Assembly: GCA_029266035.1 (NCBI GenBank)
Contig: JAJUFH010000002.1
Span: 1 to 64,000, forward strand
Direction: 5' to 3'
Length of the DNA stretch: 64,000 nt
Source: Sinomicrobium sp.
GTDB taxonomy: Bacteria > Bacteroidota > Bacteroidia > Flavobacteriales > Flavobacteriaceae
Positions 43,868-52,993 of this stretch are shown here, one piece after another (the first letter of the stretch is position 1; each line of letters opens with the position of its first letter). The position numbers and the translations under genes were made by a program. The notes under the pieces were generated by a model. That model saw only the letters and a program-made list of their open reading frames with translations, was not told the origin of the DNA and ran no database searches.

Positions 43868-45979
43868 TTAATTCGCCACCAAATCTCTTTCTCGATACGA
43901 CTTCACCTGATTTACAAAAGCGGTAGCGTCCTTTAGATATTTCTCTGCAAAATCGGCAGTGGGCTCATTTTCCTTAATCTGATAGATAAAATCTGTAAAG
44001 TTGATTCCGTTGCGTAGTTCCACTTTAGCTGTCGCTACAAAAACCTCCTGAAACTGATCGACAATCCCCACGTGGGTATTGGTTTTCTTACCCTCAGAAA
44101 TAAGCAATGCCTTTGCAGTATTTACAATCGAGGTATACGAATAGTAAATACTGTTTGACCATTCTTTACCTTCCAGAGCACTTTGCGCCGATTTTATCTT
44201 TTCTTCACTTTCATAGAGCAAGGTAGCTACGAGATCGATCACCACTCCTGCACATTCTCCCACACCTACTTCCTGTCTGTAGTCTTCAGTATGCCCCCAG
44301 TCTTTAAAATCATCTTCGGAGAGATTGTCTGTATCCGAGAGCTCTTTTAAAATATCGTAAAAATAGGTTTTCCCCTGACGATCGTAATAGTTTAAAAAAT
44401 TCTCCTCCGCCTGAGAATTAGCCTTAAAATCGTCCAGTACAGTACGCAACGCCTGTGGTCCACGCTTACTTGGAATTTTAATCACCTTATCGGCAAACCT
44501 TCCTTTACCATCGCCGAGAGCTCCTCCTCCCAACAACACCTGAAGTGCGGGAGCTACCAATTTACCCGAACGGATAGACATTCCTTGAAAACCGATATGA
44601 GACATCATATGCTGTCCACAGGCATTCATACAACCACTTATCTTGATAGCCATTTCTTTGTTGTCGAGATATTCGGGATACTCTTCTCGGAGCACATCCT
44701 CTAAAACCTGTGCTATACCTGTACTGTTCGCTATTCCCAAATTACAAGTATCTGTACCAGGACAAGCGGTAACATCGGCAGTACTTTCATATCCTATTTG
44801 AGTAAATCCGAGTGCGCTGAGCTCCTTGTAGAAGAAGGGAAGTAAGTCTTCGCGAACGTGACGTAGCAATATGTTTTGCCGAAGTGAAAAACGCAATTCA
44901 TTACCGGCATATTTTCTAACCAAATCGGCTAATATTCTAGCCTGATTGGTATAAAAATCTCCTATAACTACTTTTATTCCAACAGCTACAAACCCTTCTT
45001 GTTTTTGTGGAAAAACACTGTTTTTCTTCCAGTGTTCATACGCCGCCACATCATCGATCTCTACTTTTGGAATCTCGATTTTTTCCAAATTGGCAAGTGC
45101 TATCGGAAAACTGTCAAATCCTTCGGTTTTTATCGTGTAGGTCTCAAAAGGCACTGCTTTCTCTTCTTCTTTAACCAAACGGATAAACGCGTCTAAGCCT
45201 ATATCTTTTATAAGGAATTTCATCCTGGCTTTCATCCTTCTCGAACGCTCTCCATAGCGATCAAAAACCCTTACCACTCCTTCGATAAGGGGGATAACTC
45301 GATCGGCTTCGAGAAATTCGTAGATCAAATCGGCATGCCTTGGTTGAGAGCCTAATCCTCCACCCAACAAGACTTTAAACCCGTGTTTTCCATCTTTTAT
45401 TTTGGGGATAAAACCGAGATCGTGCATATAGCTCAAGGCGGTATCGGCATCGGAAGAAGAAAAAGATATTTTGAATTTTCGTCCCATTTCCTGCCCTATA
45501 GGATTTCTGAGCATATACCTATAGGTTGCATCGGCATAAGGGGTGACATCAAAAGGCTCTGCGGGGTCAATCCCCGCCGTTTCACTAGCCGTAACATTAC
45601 GCACGGTATTTCCACAAGCCTCGCGGATAGTGACATTGTCTTTTTCCAATTCAGACCACAACTCAGGTGTTCTGTCTAAGCTTACATAATGTATCTGTAT
45701 ATCCTGGCGGGTAGTGATATGCAGCCGCCCTCTCGAATACTTATCAGACACATCAGAAATACGGTGCAGCTGCTCGCTGGTCACTTTTCCATAGGGAAGT
45801 TTTATCCGCACCATCTGTACTCCGGGCTGTCTTTGCCCGTAAATACCTCTCGCTAAACGAAGACTTCGAAAGTGCTCATCGTCTACTTTCCCTTCTCTGA
45901 ATTCGCGTATTTTACGCTCGAGGGCTATAATATCTTTTGCTACAACCGGATTTTCAATTTCTGTTCTAAAGCTCTGCAT
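43868..45979 (-). CDS. Siroheme nitrite/sulfite reductase with C-terminal HEPN-like domain
   Basis: 703 residues. Residues about 1-540 are a NirA/CysI-type reductase with two ferredoxin-like/catalytic repeats (HITTRQDIQIHYV, LRFSLRQNILLRHV). The siroheme-[4Fe-4S] cysteines are in TACPGTDTCN and ISGCMNACGQH. The last ~135 residues (YYSYTSIVNTAKALLISEG, THVGIVDQFQEVF) look like a HEPN helical domain, an unusual partner for this enzyme. Neighbouring SUMT, siroheme synthase and methionine genes point to assimilatory sulfite reduction, though nitrite is possible. Confidence 0.88.
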   Translation of the reverse strand: MQSFRTEIENPVVAKDIIALERKIREFREGKVDDEHFRSLRLARGIYGQRQPGVQMVRIKLPYGKVTSEQLHRISDVSDKYSRGRLHITTRQDIQIHYVSLDRTPELWSELEKDNVTIREACGNTVRNVTASETAGIDPAEPFDVTPYADATYRYMLRNPIGQEMGRKFKISFSSSDADTALSYMHDLGFIPKIKDGKHGFKVLLGGGLGSQPRHADLIYEFLEADRVIPLIEGVVRVFDRYGERSRRMKARMKFLIKDIGLDAFIRLVKEEEKAVPFETYTIKTEGFDSFPIALANLEKIEIPKVEIDDVAAYEHWKKNSVFPQKQEGFVAVGIKVVIGDFYTNQARILADLVRKYAGNELRFSLRQNILLRHVREDLLPFFYKELSALGFTQIGYESTADVTACPGTDTCNLGIANSTGIAQVLEDVLREEYPEYLDNKEMAIKISGCMNACGQHMMSHIGFQGMSIRSGKLVAPALQVLLGGGALGDGKGRFADKVIKIPSKRGPQALRTVLDDFKANSQAEENFLNYYDRQGKTYFYDILKELSDTDNLSEDDFKDWGHTEDYRQEVGVGECAGVVIDLVATLLYESEEKIKSAQSALEGKEWSNSIYYSYTSIVNTAKALLISEGKKTNTHVGIVDQFQEVFVATAKVELRNGINFTDFIYQIKENEPTADFAEKYLKDATAFVNQVKSYRERDLVAN

Positions 45980-46022
45980 ATCTATTAGTCTATTTAATCG
46001 ATAGATTTATAGGTTTGTGATG

Positions 46023-46030
46023 CAAATGTA
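46023..46030 (-). promoter_or_regulatory. Putative -7 element for the sulfite reductase operon
   Basis: On the minus strand TACATTTG matches TAnnTTTG about 44 nt before the reductase ATG. No SAM-riboswitch-like motifs are seen in this leader, unlike the methionine operon next door. Confidence 0.45.
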
Positions 46031-46203
46031 AGAGATAATTGGAGATATCCTAATAGAATGGGGAGATTTTTTACAGCATTTTGCATTTGCGGAAATACTA
46101 CGGGCAATTTTGTGACTTTATACACCATGTCTGACCTGCTTATATTGTCACTTTCTATTTTAAAATCTGTCGGATATGTCACAAATTTTATTAATTTGCC
46201 CAC

Positions 46204-46878
46204 ATGGATCTCATACTCGCAGCCCTTGCTCCCATCGTGGCCATTGTCCTGTACATCTATATAAAGGACAAATATGAAAAAGAGCCTATCGGCTTACTTC
46301 TACGATGTTTTTTACTAGGAGCCATAGCCAGTGTAATCATCACCTTACTACTCTCGCGAATATTCGACTTCCTACTCCCCCTACCCGACAACAACAGCGT
46401 GATCCAGATGTTTTTGAAAGCTTTTGTAGTGGTAGGGCTTACCGAAGAATTTAGCAAATACCTCATCGTGAGGTATTACATACAGCCCAAGAGGGACTTT
46501 AACGAAACTTTCGACGGCATTGTCTATGCGGTGATGGTCTCTATGGGTTTTGCCGCCACAGAAAATCTGTTGTACGTAATGAGCAGCGGACACCAAACGG
46601 CTCTGCTGCGCGCGTTTACTGCAGTACCTGCACATGCTTGTTTTGGTATACTGATGGGGTATTTTATGGGAAAGGCCAAATTTTCAAAAAACAGAACCGC
46701 TCTGAATTTATGTGGATTACTACTAGCAGCATTATTCCACGGGGCATACGATTTCTTCCTGTTTATCAGCTTTATTCCCGGGACCTGGACAGGGGCATTT
46801 ATCTCGCTTGGCATCGCTCTTTTGTTATCTAGAAAAGCAATCAAGAAACATCAGAACAATTCCCGTTTTCGTATCTAA
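46204..46878 (+). CDS. PrsW-family intramembrane metalloprotease
   Basis: 224-residue polytopic inner-membrane protein with about seven helices. The putative zinc-site motifs are present: VGLTEEFSKYLIVRY, GFAATENLLYV, AVPAHACFGILMGYFMGKA and ALFHGAYDFFLF. In Gram-positives PrsW cuts an anti-sigma factor; the substrate here is unknown. Its stop lies one base from that of the convergent hydroxylase gene. Confidence 0.85.
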   Translation: MDLILAALAPIVAIVLYIYIKDKYEKEPIGLLLRCFLLGAIASVIITLLLSRIFDFLLPLPDNNSVIQMFLKAFVVVGLTEEFSKYLIVRYYIQPKRDFNETFDGIVYAVMVSMGFAATENLLYVMSSGHQTALLRAFTAVPAHACFGILMGYFMGKAKFSKNRTALNLCGLLLAALFHGAYDFFLFISFIPGTWTGAFISLGIALLLSRKAIKKHQNNSRFRI

Positions 46879-46879
46879 A

Positions 46880-48655
46880 CTACCGGTTGTCTTCTGTTAT
46901 CGAAGCCTGGAGTTCGATAAGCGACAAGCCGTCGTCTATCAGGCGTTCGACCTGTGGTTGATTTGATTTTATTTGATGTAGATGTGCTTTGATATTGAGC
47001 AGCAAACTCTCATCGTTTCTACCTACTGCGAGTTCGCACAATTCTACTGGCAACAACCAGTCTTCGGAATGTGACTTCTTCAGTTGCTCGAATATGTCGT
47101 ATAGTTTGTCAGCTTCACTTTTCCCTTCCCTGATTTCCCTGACCTTTTTATACAAATTCTCAAGGTTTTTTACTGCTTTACTCTTCTCTTTGGGCTGTGT
47201 TTTTTCGGAAGGCACATGACTTATCAGGTCGAAGCTCGAAGTATCGGCCGGACCGGCAAATGCAGAGACCACCTCTTTTCCCACCGCCATATCGTAAACT
47301 CCCCATTCGGGACGAAACAACAGTCTTTCTCCCTGACGTACGGCACAGTTTTCAAAGCTGACGAGAATGATTTTCCCCTGCAGGTTTCGCGTACCGGTAA
47401 TGATATTTCCACTCACTTCTATTCCTCCTTCAAAGAGAAGTGTTACCCGTTCTCCTTCGTAGATATCATAGGCTTTGAGATCTCTAGGACTCATATCTTC
47501 TATAGCGAGATTTATTCCCTTTAACTTGCCTACTGGACTTCCATAGCCATCTGCGTGGCTGGCGGTACCGTGTCCTACCAACTCTTTTTCGCGATAGGAC
47601 AGTGCAGTTTTTCCACGGGTTTGTATGTAAACCGGTTTTCCTTCGTCTTCCAGCACTTCAGTAAACACTCCTGAAATCTGCAATCCGGTACTTAGCTCTA
47701 CTGTACCCAGTGCTCTCGAGCCTATCAATTTGTGCACTCCCTGCAAGCCCCCCTTTCGCACCGCCATAGTATTTGCAAATTCTTCTAACACGGAGCTCAG
47801 ATGCGCAAAATCGGGGGTAACGTACAGCTGTGGCTGCGGTTTGGTAATATCAAAATCCTGGTAGGCGGCCGCTAGGGTATAGGGTATTTTTGTCACCTCC
47901 TCCGTCATACACCAGGCACTTTCTCCTATGGAAGAGAGCAGACCGGCACCGTAAATCTGAGGTTTGTCTAGGTCTCCTATCAATCCGTACTCTACCGTCC
48001 ACCAATGCAGATTTCTAATCAAGGCCATTTCACTAGGCTCTCCCATATCGCGCTGTAGCATATCGACGCGCTTTTCAGCTTCTTCTATTTCTTTTTCTGT
48101 AGTATTGGGAGCCTCTTTAATAATAGAAAGATGTCGTATGGCTTCGTACATCTCGTAGTCGTGAGCACTGGAAATTGCTTTACTTCCAATCTCTCCAAAT
48201 CGCCTCAGATATTCGGCGTACTCCGGATTGGCAATGATAGGTGCATGCCCAGCTCCTTCGTGTATTATATCGGGTGCAGGAGTGTATTCTATATGTTTCA
48301 ACTGTCGAATATCGGAAGCGATAACCAGCACATTGTACGCCTGAAATTCCATAAAAGCAGAAGGAGGAATAAAGCCGTCTACCGCTACCGCCGCCCAACC
48401 TATTTCTTTGAGAATGCGGTTCATTCCATACATATCCGGAATACGCTCTATGGATATTCCGGTTTTTCTGAGTCCTTCTAGATAAGAACCATGAGCTACC
48501 TTACTCAAATAATCTACGTTTTTGCACATCACATAGCGCCATACCGCTTGATCTATAGGAGAATAGTCTTCATAGTGCTGCGGCTTGATAAACTGTTTCA
48601 GGTGTGCCGGTAGCTTGTCTAGAACTGGATTACTTTGATACGCTTGTCCTTCCAT
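46880..48655 (-). CDS. Pterin-dependent aromatic amino acid hydroxylase with C-terminal extension
   Basis: 591 residues. The N-terminal ~320 residues are an aromatic amino acid hydroxylase domain. Iron ligands are His132 and His137 in IIHEGAGHAP and the Glu of WWTVEYGL. LSSIGESAWCM and the IPDMYGMNRIL region agree with the family. The remaining ~260 residues do not match a known regulatory ACT domain; they contain beta-rich segments (GERVTLLFEGGIEVSGNI) and a helical tail. Phenylalanine is the likely substrate. Bacterial PheH is usually about half this length. Confidence 0.88.
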   Translation of the reverse strand: MEGQAYQSNPVLDKLPAHLKQFIKPQHYEDYSPIDQAVWRYVMCKNVDYLSKVAHGSYLEGLRKTGISIERIPDMYGMNRILKEIGWAAVAVDGFIPPSAFMEFQAYNVLVIASDIRQLKHIEYTPAPDIIHEGAGHAPIIANPEYAEYLRRFGEIGSKAISSAHDYEMYEAIRHLSIIKEAPNTTEKEIEEAEKRVDMLQRDMGEPSEMALIRNLHWWTVEYGLIGDLDKPQIYGAGLLSSIGESAWCMTEEVTKIPYTLAAAYQDFDITKPQPQLYVTPDFAHLSSVLEEFANTMAVRKGGLQGVHKLIGSRALGTVELSTGLQISGVFTEVLEDEGKPVYIQTRGKTALSYREKELVGHGTASHADGYGSPVGKLKGINLAIEDMSPRDLKAYDIYEGERVTLLFEGGIEVSGNIITGTRNLQGKIILVSFENCAVRQGERLLFRPEWGVYDMAVGKEVVSAFAGPADTSSFDLISHVPSEKTQPKEKSKAVKNLENLYKKVREIREGKSEADKLYDIFEQLKKSHSEDWLLPVELCELAVGRNDESLLLNIKAHLHQIKSNQPQVERLIDDGLSLIELQASITEDNR

Positions 48656-48743
48656 GGCTTAATCGAATTACAGTTTCTCCCAAAGATACGAAAAGGGATG
48701 CACTGTAAAAAACGCCAATGTATACCACAGCAAAATATCGGTA

Positions 48744-49406
48744 TCAGGATTTGGATGCCCTGAGCATCTCTCTTTTTCCGGGAGGTCCTGGCAGGCGCTC
48801 TACGGTAAAACCGACGGATTGCATAGCTCTTCTCACACTCCCTTTGGCCGAATAGGTAACCAGCACCCCTCCGGCTTTCAGGGCTTCATACATTTTTTGA
48901 AAAATCTCTTCCGTCCACAATTCAGGTTGCACCCTCGGACCGAATGCATCGAAATAAACGAGATCGAAACACTCTTTATCTTCTATATCAGCAAAAGATT
49001 GCTTTCGCTTTAGCAATGTAAATTTATCTGTAATTTTCTGAGGGGTTTCCCAAGGACTCTCGTGTAATCGTCTGTATAAATCTCGTTGTTTTTCAGCTCC
49101 CAGAGCCTGTACGTAGTTTAGTTGTGCTACCTCTTCGGCAGATACGGGATATGCTTCAACCCCGGTATAGTGTATCTCTGTGTTTCGCTCTTCCCCTTCC
49201 AACAGGCTAATAAAAGCGTTAAGACCTGTTCCGAAGCCTATTTCGAGCACAGACAGATAGTCCGATTTAAAACAGTCCAACCCCTGATCAATAAATACGT
49301 GTTTTGCTTCGCGAACAGCACCGTGTACAGAGTGGTACTGCTCGTTCCACTCTTCGAGTTGGATGGTGGTAGAACCGTCGGCCGTAGTAATGATCTTTCT
49401 CTTCAA
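48744..49406 (-). CDS. mnmD: tRNA 5-(aminomethyl)-2-thiouridine methyltransferase MnmD
   Basis: 220-residue SAM-dependent methyltransferase finishing mnm5s2U34 of tRNA. SAM site VLEIGFGTGLNAFISL; YFDAFGPRVQPELWTEEIF and GVLVTYSAKGSVRRAM are MnmD hallmarks. In E. coli this is the N-terminal half of bifunctional MnmC; here the FAD-dependent half is missing, as in other bacteria with stand-alone MnmD. Confidence 0.92.
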   Translation of the reverse strand: MKRKIITTADGSTTIQLEEWNEQYHSVHGAVREAKHVFIDQGLDCFKSDYLSVLEIGFGTGLNAFISLLEGEERNTEIHYTGVEAYPVSAEEVAQLNYVQALGAEKQRDLYRRLHESPWETPQKITDKFTLLKRKQSFADIEDKECFDLVYFDAFGPRVQPELWTEEIFQKMYEALKAGGVLVTYSAKGSVRRAMQSVGFTVERLPGPPGKREMLRASKS

Positions 49407-49580
49407 TGGTTATTTCTTCTAAAAATGCTGTGCCTCGCGATATATCTCTTCTTTGTTATAACTTCCAAACCAAAGTACATACAGGGCTGTACAGCACTAC
49501 AAAATAAATAAATTTTACAATATTTTTATTCCGATATACTTATTAAAATGATTAATTTAGCTGATAAATTTTTTTGAAAT

Positions 49581-50651
49581 ATGAATACAGAAAAAGTTAC
49601 TCCGATAAAGGTGGAAAAGGTGGCTGCTTCTAGAATAGAGCAGGTAGATTTTAACAAGCTCACTTTTGGAAGTGTGTTTACCGACCATATGTTTGTCTGT
49701 GATTTTAAGGATGGTGAATGGCAAACACCCGAAATAAAACCTTATCAACCTCTAGCACTTGATCCTTCTGCACGTGTATTTCACTACGGACAAGCGGTGT
49801 TTGAAGGCATGAAGGCCTATAGAGACGAGCAAGACCAAATCTGGCTATTCCGTCCTAAAGATAATTTTATAAGAATTAACAAGTCTTGCGAACGCATGGC
49901 TATGCCTGTTTTTCCGGAAAACTACTTTTTCGACGGACTCGAAACACTCTTAAAGCTGGACGAACAGTGGATTAAGGGGGGTGACGGAAATTCTCTGTAC
50001 ATCCGGCCTTTTGTGATAGCTACCGAATCTGGGGTCATGGCTTCTCCGTCTAACCAGTACAAATTTATCATCATCTGTTCGCCTGCACAGTCGTACTACG
50101 GTGGTGAGGTTCGTGTAAAAATTGCAGATCACTACAGCCGTGCAGCTTCAGGAGGTATAGGTTCAGCCAAGGCTGCAGCCAACTACGGCGCGCAATTCTA
50201 CCCTACCTCCCTGGCCAATAAGGAAGGCTTTCAACAAGTGATATGGACCGATGCCAATGCTCACGAATTCTTGGAAGAAGCGGGAACCATGAACGTATTT
50301 TTTCGTATTGGAGACAGTCTATATACCGCTCCTACCAGCGATAGAATACTGGATGGTGTAACCCGAAAAAGCGTAATCACCGTTGCAGAGTCTAAAGGGA
50401 TAAACGTAGAAGTAAGACCCGTTAGAGTTGACGAAATCATAGTCGCCGCCAAAGACGGAAGTTTAAAAGAAATTTTCGGAAGTGGTACGGCCGCAGTCAT
50501 CAATCCTATCGTAGGTTTTGGATATAAAGACGAAAGGTTTGAACTGCCCTCTGTAGACAATTCATACGCTTCCCTGATCAAAAAAGCTATTGTAGACATT
50601 CAGTACAACAAGGCTGAGGATCCTTACGGATGGCGTTATAAAATTGATTGA
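49581..50651 (+). CDS. ilvE: Branched-chain amino acid aminotransferase
   Basis: 356-residue type II BCAT (fold-type IV). VFHYGQAVFEGMKAYRDE, the PLP Lys in GGIGSAKAAANYG, EAGTMNVFF and GTAAVINPIVGF define the family. It makes or degrades Leu, Ile and Val with 2-oxoglutarate. It is monocistronic with a strong terminator. No other branched-chain genes are nearby. Confidence 0.94.
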   Translation: MNTEKVTPIKVEKVAASRIEQVDFNKLTFGSVFTDHMFVCDFKDGEWQTPEIKPYQPLALDPSARVFHYGQAVFEGMKAYRDEQDQIWLFRPKDNFIRINKSCERMAMPVFPENYFFDGLETLLKLDEQWIKGGDGNSLYIRPFVIATESGVMASPSNQYKFIIICSPAQSYYGGEVRVKIADHYSRAASGGIGSAKAAANYGAQFYPTSLANKEGFQQVIWTDANAHEFLEEAGTMNVFFRIGDSLYTAPTSDRILDGVTRKSVITVAESKGINVEVRPVRVDEIIVAAKDGSLKEIFGSGTAAVINPIVGFGYKDERFELPSVDNSYASLIKKAIVDIQYNKAEDPYGWRYKID

Positions 50652-50681
50652 TCTATTATCAAGTAGGCAATATATTTTACA

Positions 50682-50739
50682 AAGGGGTTATTGAGTTACA
50701 TAGCACATTGCTAACACCTCAATAACCCCTTGTTTTTTT
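50682..50739 (+). terminator. Rho-independent terminator of ilvE
   Basis: AAGGGGTTATTGAG and CTCAATAACCCCTT form a 14-bp perfect stem followed by GTTTTTTT, 31 nt after the ilvE stop. The 22-nt loop can form a further small hairpin. Confidence 0.88.
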
Positions 50740-50768
50740 CAAGCTAAAACCTGTCCTAAATCTACTGT

Positions 50769-51158
50769 TTACTCCTCGTTGAGTATTGCCGCTATATTCG
50801 GTTTAAAATAATCCGGTCCCTTCATCACCTTTCCATCCTCTCTGTAAATCGGCTTACCGTCTGCTCCGAGTTTACTCATATTGCTGCGCTGTATCTCCTC
50901 AAAAACTTCTTCTATCTTGTGCTGCATACCGTGCTCCAATATAGTACCACACAAAATATAGAGCATATCACCAAGCGCATCGGCCACCTCTACCAAATCG
51001 TCGTTTTCTGCAGCCTCTAGGTACTCTTCATTTTCCTCTGCCATCAGATTAAAGCGCAGTTTGTTTTTATCTGACCCCAAGTTTGCCAAAGGTGTATCGG
51101 ATATACCTAATCCGAATGCCTTGTGAAATTCGCCTACCGCCTCGAGTTTTCTCTTCAT
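50769..51158 (-). CDS. MazG-like NTP pyrophosphohydrolase family protein
   Basis: 129-residue all-alpha protein. NLMAEENEEYLEAAENDDLVEVADALGDMLYILCGTI carries the ExxE...ExxD metal-binding helices of the MazG/HisE-like superfamily. The C-terminal GKPIYREDGKVMKGPDYFKP is characteristic of the larger phosphoribosyl-ATP-PPase-like group. It is distinct from the MazG at 24134. Substrate unknown. Confidence 0.85.
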   Translation of the reverse strand: MKRKLEAVGEFHKAFGLGISDTPLANLGSDKNKLRFNLMAEENEEYLEAAENDDLVEVADALGDMLYILCGTILEHGMQHKIEEVFEEIQRSNMSKLGADGKPIYREDGKVMKGPDYFKPNIAAILNEE

Positions 51159-51298
51159 CGCAATATTAAATTTTAGTTTGTATTCAACACTATTCCATTC
51201 GGAGAAACTTCTCCCCCAAAAGGCTTTTTCTCTCGCAACGCATGAGATATCTTCCCATTGCTGCGGATAAAATGATTATTTTTGCTAAAAATAAAGAT

Positions 51299-51487
51299 AT
51301 GTTCACAACAGGACAACTCATATTTGCTCTTTTTTTTCTCATCGCTTTTGTAAGTGTTATGTTTATCAGCTATAAAAAAGACAAAAAATTACACCTAAAA
51401 CAATACAGAGGAAGCAGTAAAATTCTAATAGCATTTATACTGTTTCTCGCAATCCTTTTACTGCTAAAATCATGGGTTAAACACTGA
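51299..51487 (+). CDS. Small two-TM membrane protein
   Basis: 62 residues when started at MFTTGQLIFALFFLIAF (51299); the 19 residues before that in the track ORF are polar and come from upstream sequence. Two hydrophobic helices are separated by a basic loop (YKKDKKLHLKQYRGSSK). No family was recognised. A stand-alone gene divergent from the MazG-like gene. Confidence 0.65.
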   Translation: MFTTGQLIFALFFLIAFVSVMFISYKKDKKLHLKQYRGSSKILIAFILFLAILLLLKSWVKH

Positions 51488-51628
51488 GCATTCTAAGCTG
51501 TATTACTTCCAAAATACAGACACATCCTCCTTTGATCGAGAGACTCAAATCTCCTTTTTAACATCGCTTCATTGTCTTTTATTAAAAAAAGACCTACCTT
51601 AGCGCTGTGGTTTTAAAATAAAAAAGCA

Positions 51629-51805
51629 ATGATTACATTCGTAAGTGTGCTGTTTTCGCTTATTCTCCTGAATGTATTGTTACTGGTTTTCAGTATCAAC
51701 AAAACGGAGAAAAAAGCGAAGAAGCCTTTTCGATTTCATATCGAAGAGAAAAATAGAGGTTATTCCCCGAGTTTTAATATAAAAAACTATAGGGAAGCGA
51801 TTTAG
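51629..51805 (+). CDS. Small single-TM protein (not in ORF track)
   Basis: 58-codon ORF starting MITFVSVLFSLILLNVLLLV, one clear membrane helix, then a basic cytoplasmic tail (NKTEKKAKKPFRFHIEEK) and a Tyr/Ser-rich end. Codon use resembles neighbouring genes. Function unknown; the call rests on the helix-plus-basic-tail design and a free intergenic position. Confidence 0.55.
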   Translation: MITFVSVLFSLILLNVLLLVFSINKTEKKAKKPFRFHIEEKNRGYSPSFNIKNYREAI

Positions 51806-51936
51806 ACGGCGTTTTTTTTATTCTGACAGAGATCGCAGAAAGGGTGTTTTTCCTAAATTTGGAAAGCAATTAGGGTTCTTTTGTGCAAAATTTTACGTTA
51901 TTGCGTAAATTAGCATCGTCCTAAAAAGAATATTAC

Positions 51937-52971
51937 ATGAAAATTCTCAAATATCTTTTCTTTCTAATCCTAATACTCTTTGTTGGACTATCGGTTTACA
52001 TAGCCACACAGCCATCAGAATATCGCATCCATCACTCCCGTTTAATTCACGGCAATCCGCAATTGGTATACAGCTATATTTCCAATCTAAAAAACTGGAA
52101 AGCGTGGTCTTTTTTTCCTGACGACAACAATCCAAGCTACGGAGAGCCTTTTATGGGAATAGGTGGTAATTACAGTTGGAGTAGCGGGAAAGAAACCTTT
52201 AACCTAACTACAATTTCAGCGACTCCCTACACTCATATAGAACAGGAACTGAGTACTGAAAAACAAAAAAAAGCCGTATTGTCTTGGGAATTTCGGGAAC
52301 AAGATCAAAATACGGAAGTTTCATTGACCATTGATGGTAAAATGGATTTCACAGACAAGGCCAAGGCATTGTATTACAGATCATCGAAACACAGTATAGA
52401 ACCAGAGGTGTACAAGAGTTTTAAACTCATAGACAGCACTATCACCGAAAATCTAAAACAGTACAGTATCAGCATAGATGGAATAACGGAACAGAGCGGT
52501 GGTTTTTATCTCTATACCACAACTTCGAGCAGAATGTCAGACAGCGGTAAAAAAATTGCGACGCAACTGAAAGACATCAACACCTATATAAAGGAAAACA
52601 ACATAAGCAATACGGGAATCCCGTTTACTTATTATCACTCCAGAGACGAAGAAAACAACGCGGTTATATTTTCCAACGGAGTTTTTACAACTTCCAGAGT
52701 TATTACCGATCCGGAAAGCAATATACTCACCGGTAAGATAGAACCTTTTAAGGCACTGAAAGTAACTTTAAACGGAGACACCAAAAATCTACCCGAAGCC
52801 TGGAAAAGTGCTTTCTCTTACCTCAAGGAAAGACAAATAGCTCAAGATTCTACGGGTCCATATATGGAATTTTATCCCTCCGATGCCAGCAGTACTCCCA
52901 ATCCAGCTAAATGGGTCACCGAAATACTTATACCGGTACACGAAATAAATATGCCTCCTATAGTAGAGTAA
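51937..52971 (+). CDS. Membrane-anchored SRPBCC / GyrI-like domain protein
   Basis: 344 residues. An N-terminal helix (YLFFLILILFVGLSVYIA) anchors or exports it. Residues about 35-175 look like a START/SRPBCC ligand-binding domain (SYISNLKNWKAWSFF, GGNYSWSSGKE) and about 185-344 like a GyrI/AraC effector-binding domain (PFTYYHSRDEENN, GPYMEFYPSD, TEILIPV). Ligand unknown. It is convergent with the DUF1684 gene. Confidence 0.8.
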   Translation: MKILKYLFFLILILFVGLSVYIATQPSEYRIHHSRLIHGNPQLVYSYISNLKNWKAWSFFPDDNNPSYGEPFMGIGGNYSWSSGKETFNLTTISATPYTHIEQELSTEKQKKAVLSWEFREQDQNTEVSLTIDGKMDFTDKAKALYYRSSKHSIEPEVYKSFKLIDSTITENLKQYSISIDGITEQSGGFYLYTTTSSRMSDSGKKIATQLKDINTYIKENNISNTGIPFTYYHSRDEENNAVIFSNGVFTTSRVITDPESNILTGKIEPFKALKVTLNGDTKNLPEAWKSAFSYLKERQIAQDSTGPYMEFYPSDASSTPNPAKWVTEILIPVHEINMPPIVE

Positions 52972-52993
52972 GCAGCTCAATTGTAAAGAGATC

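Noticed and set aside
45980-46203. Second SAM riboswitch in front of the sulfite reductase
   Set aside because: The leader lacks the S-box core motifs (AAGGnnGAGGGA, GCAACC, GGTGCTAA) seen at 40912-41017.
49486-49495. GCTGTACAGC palindrome upstream of ilvE
   Set aside because: A 10-bp palindrome is not rare by chance and nothing nearby links it to a regulator.
49548-49577. Nine-codon ORF just before ilvE as a branched-chain leader peptide
   Set aside because: It holds only one Leu and one Ile codon, has no terminator after it and ends 3 nt before the ilvE ATG; most likely chance.
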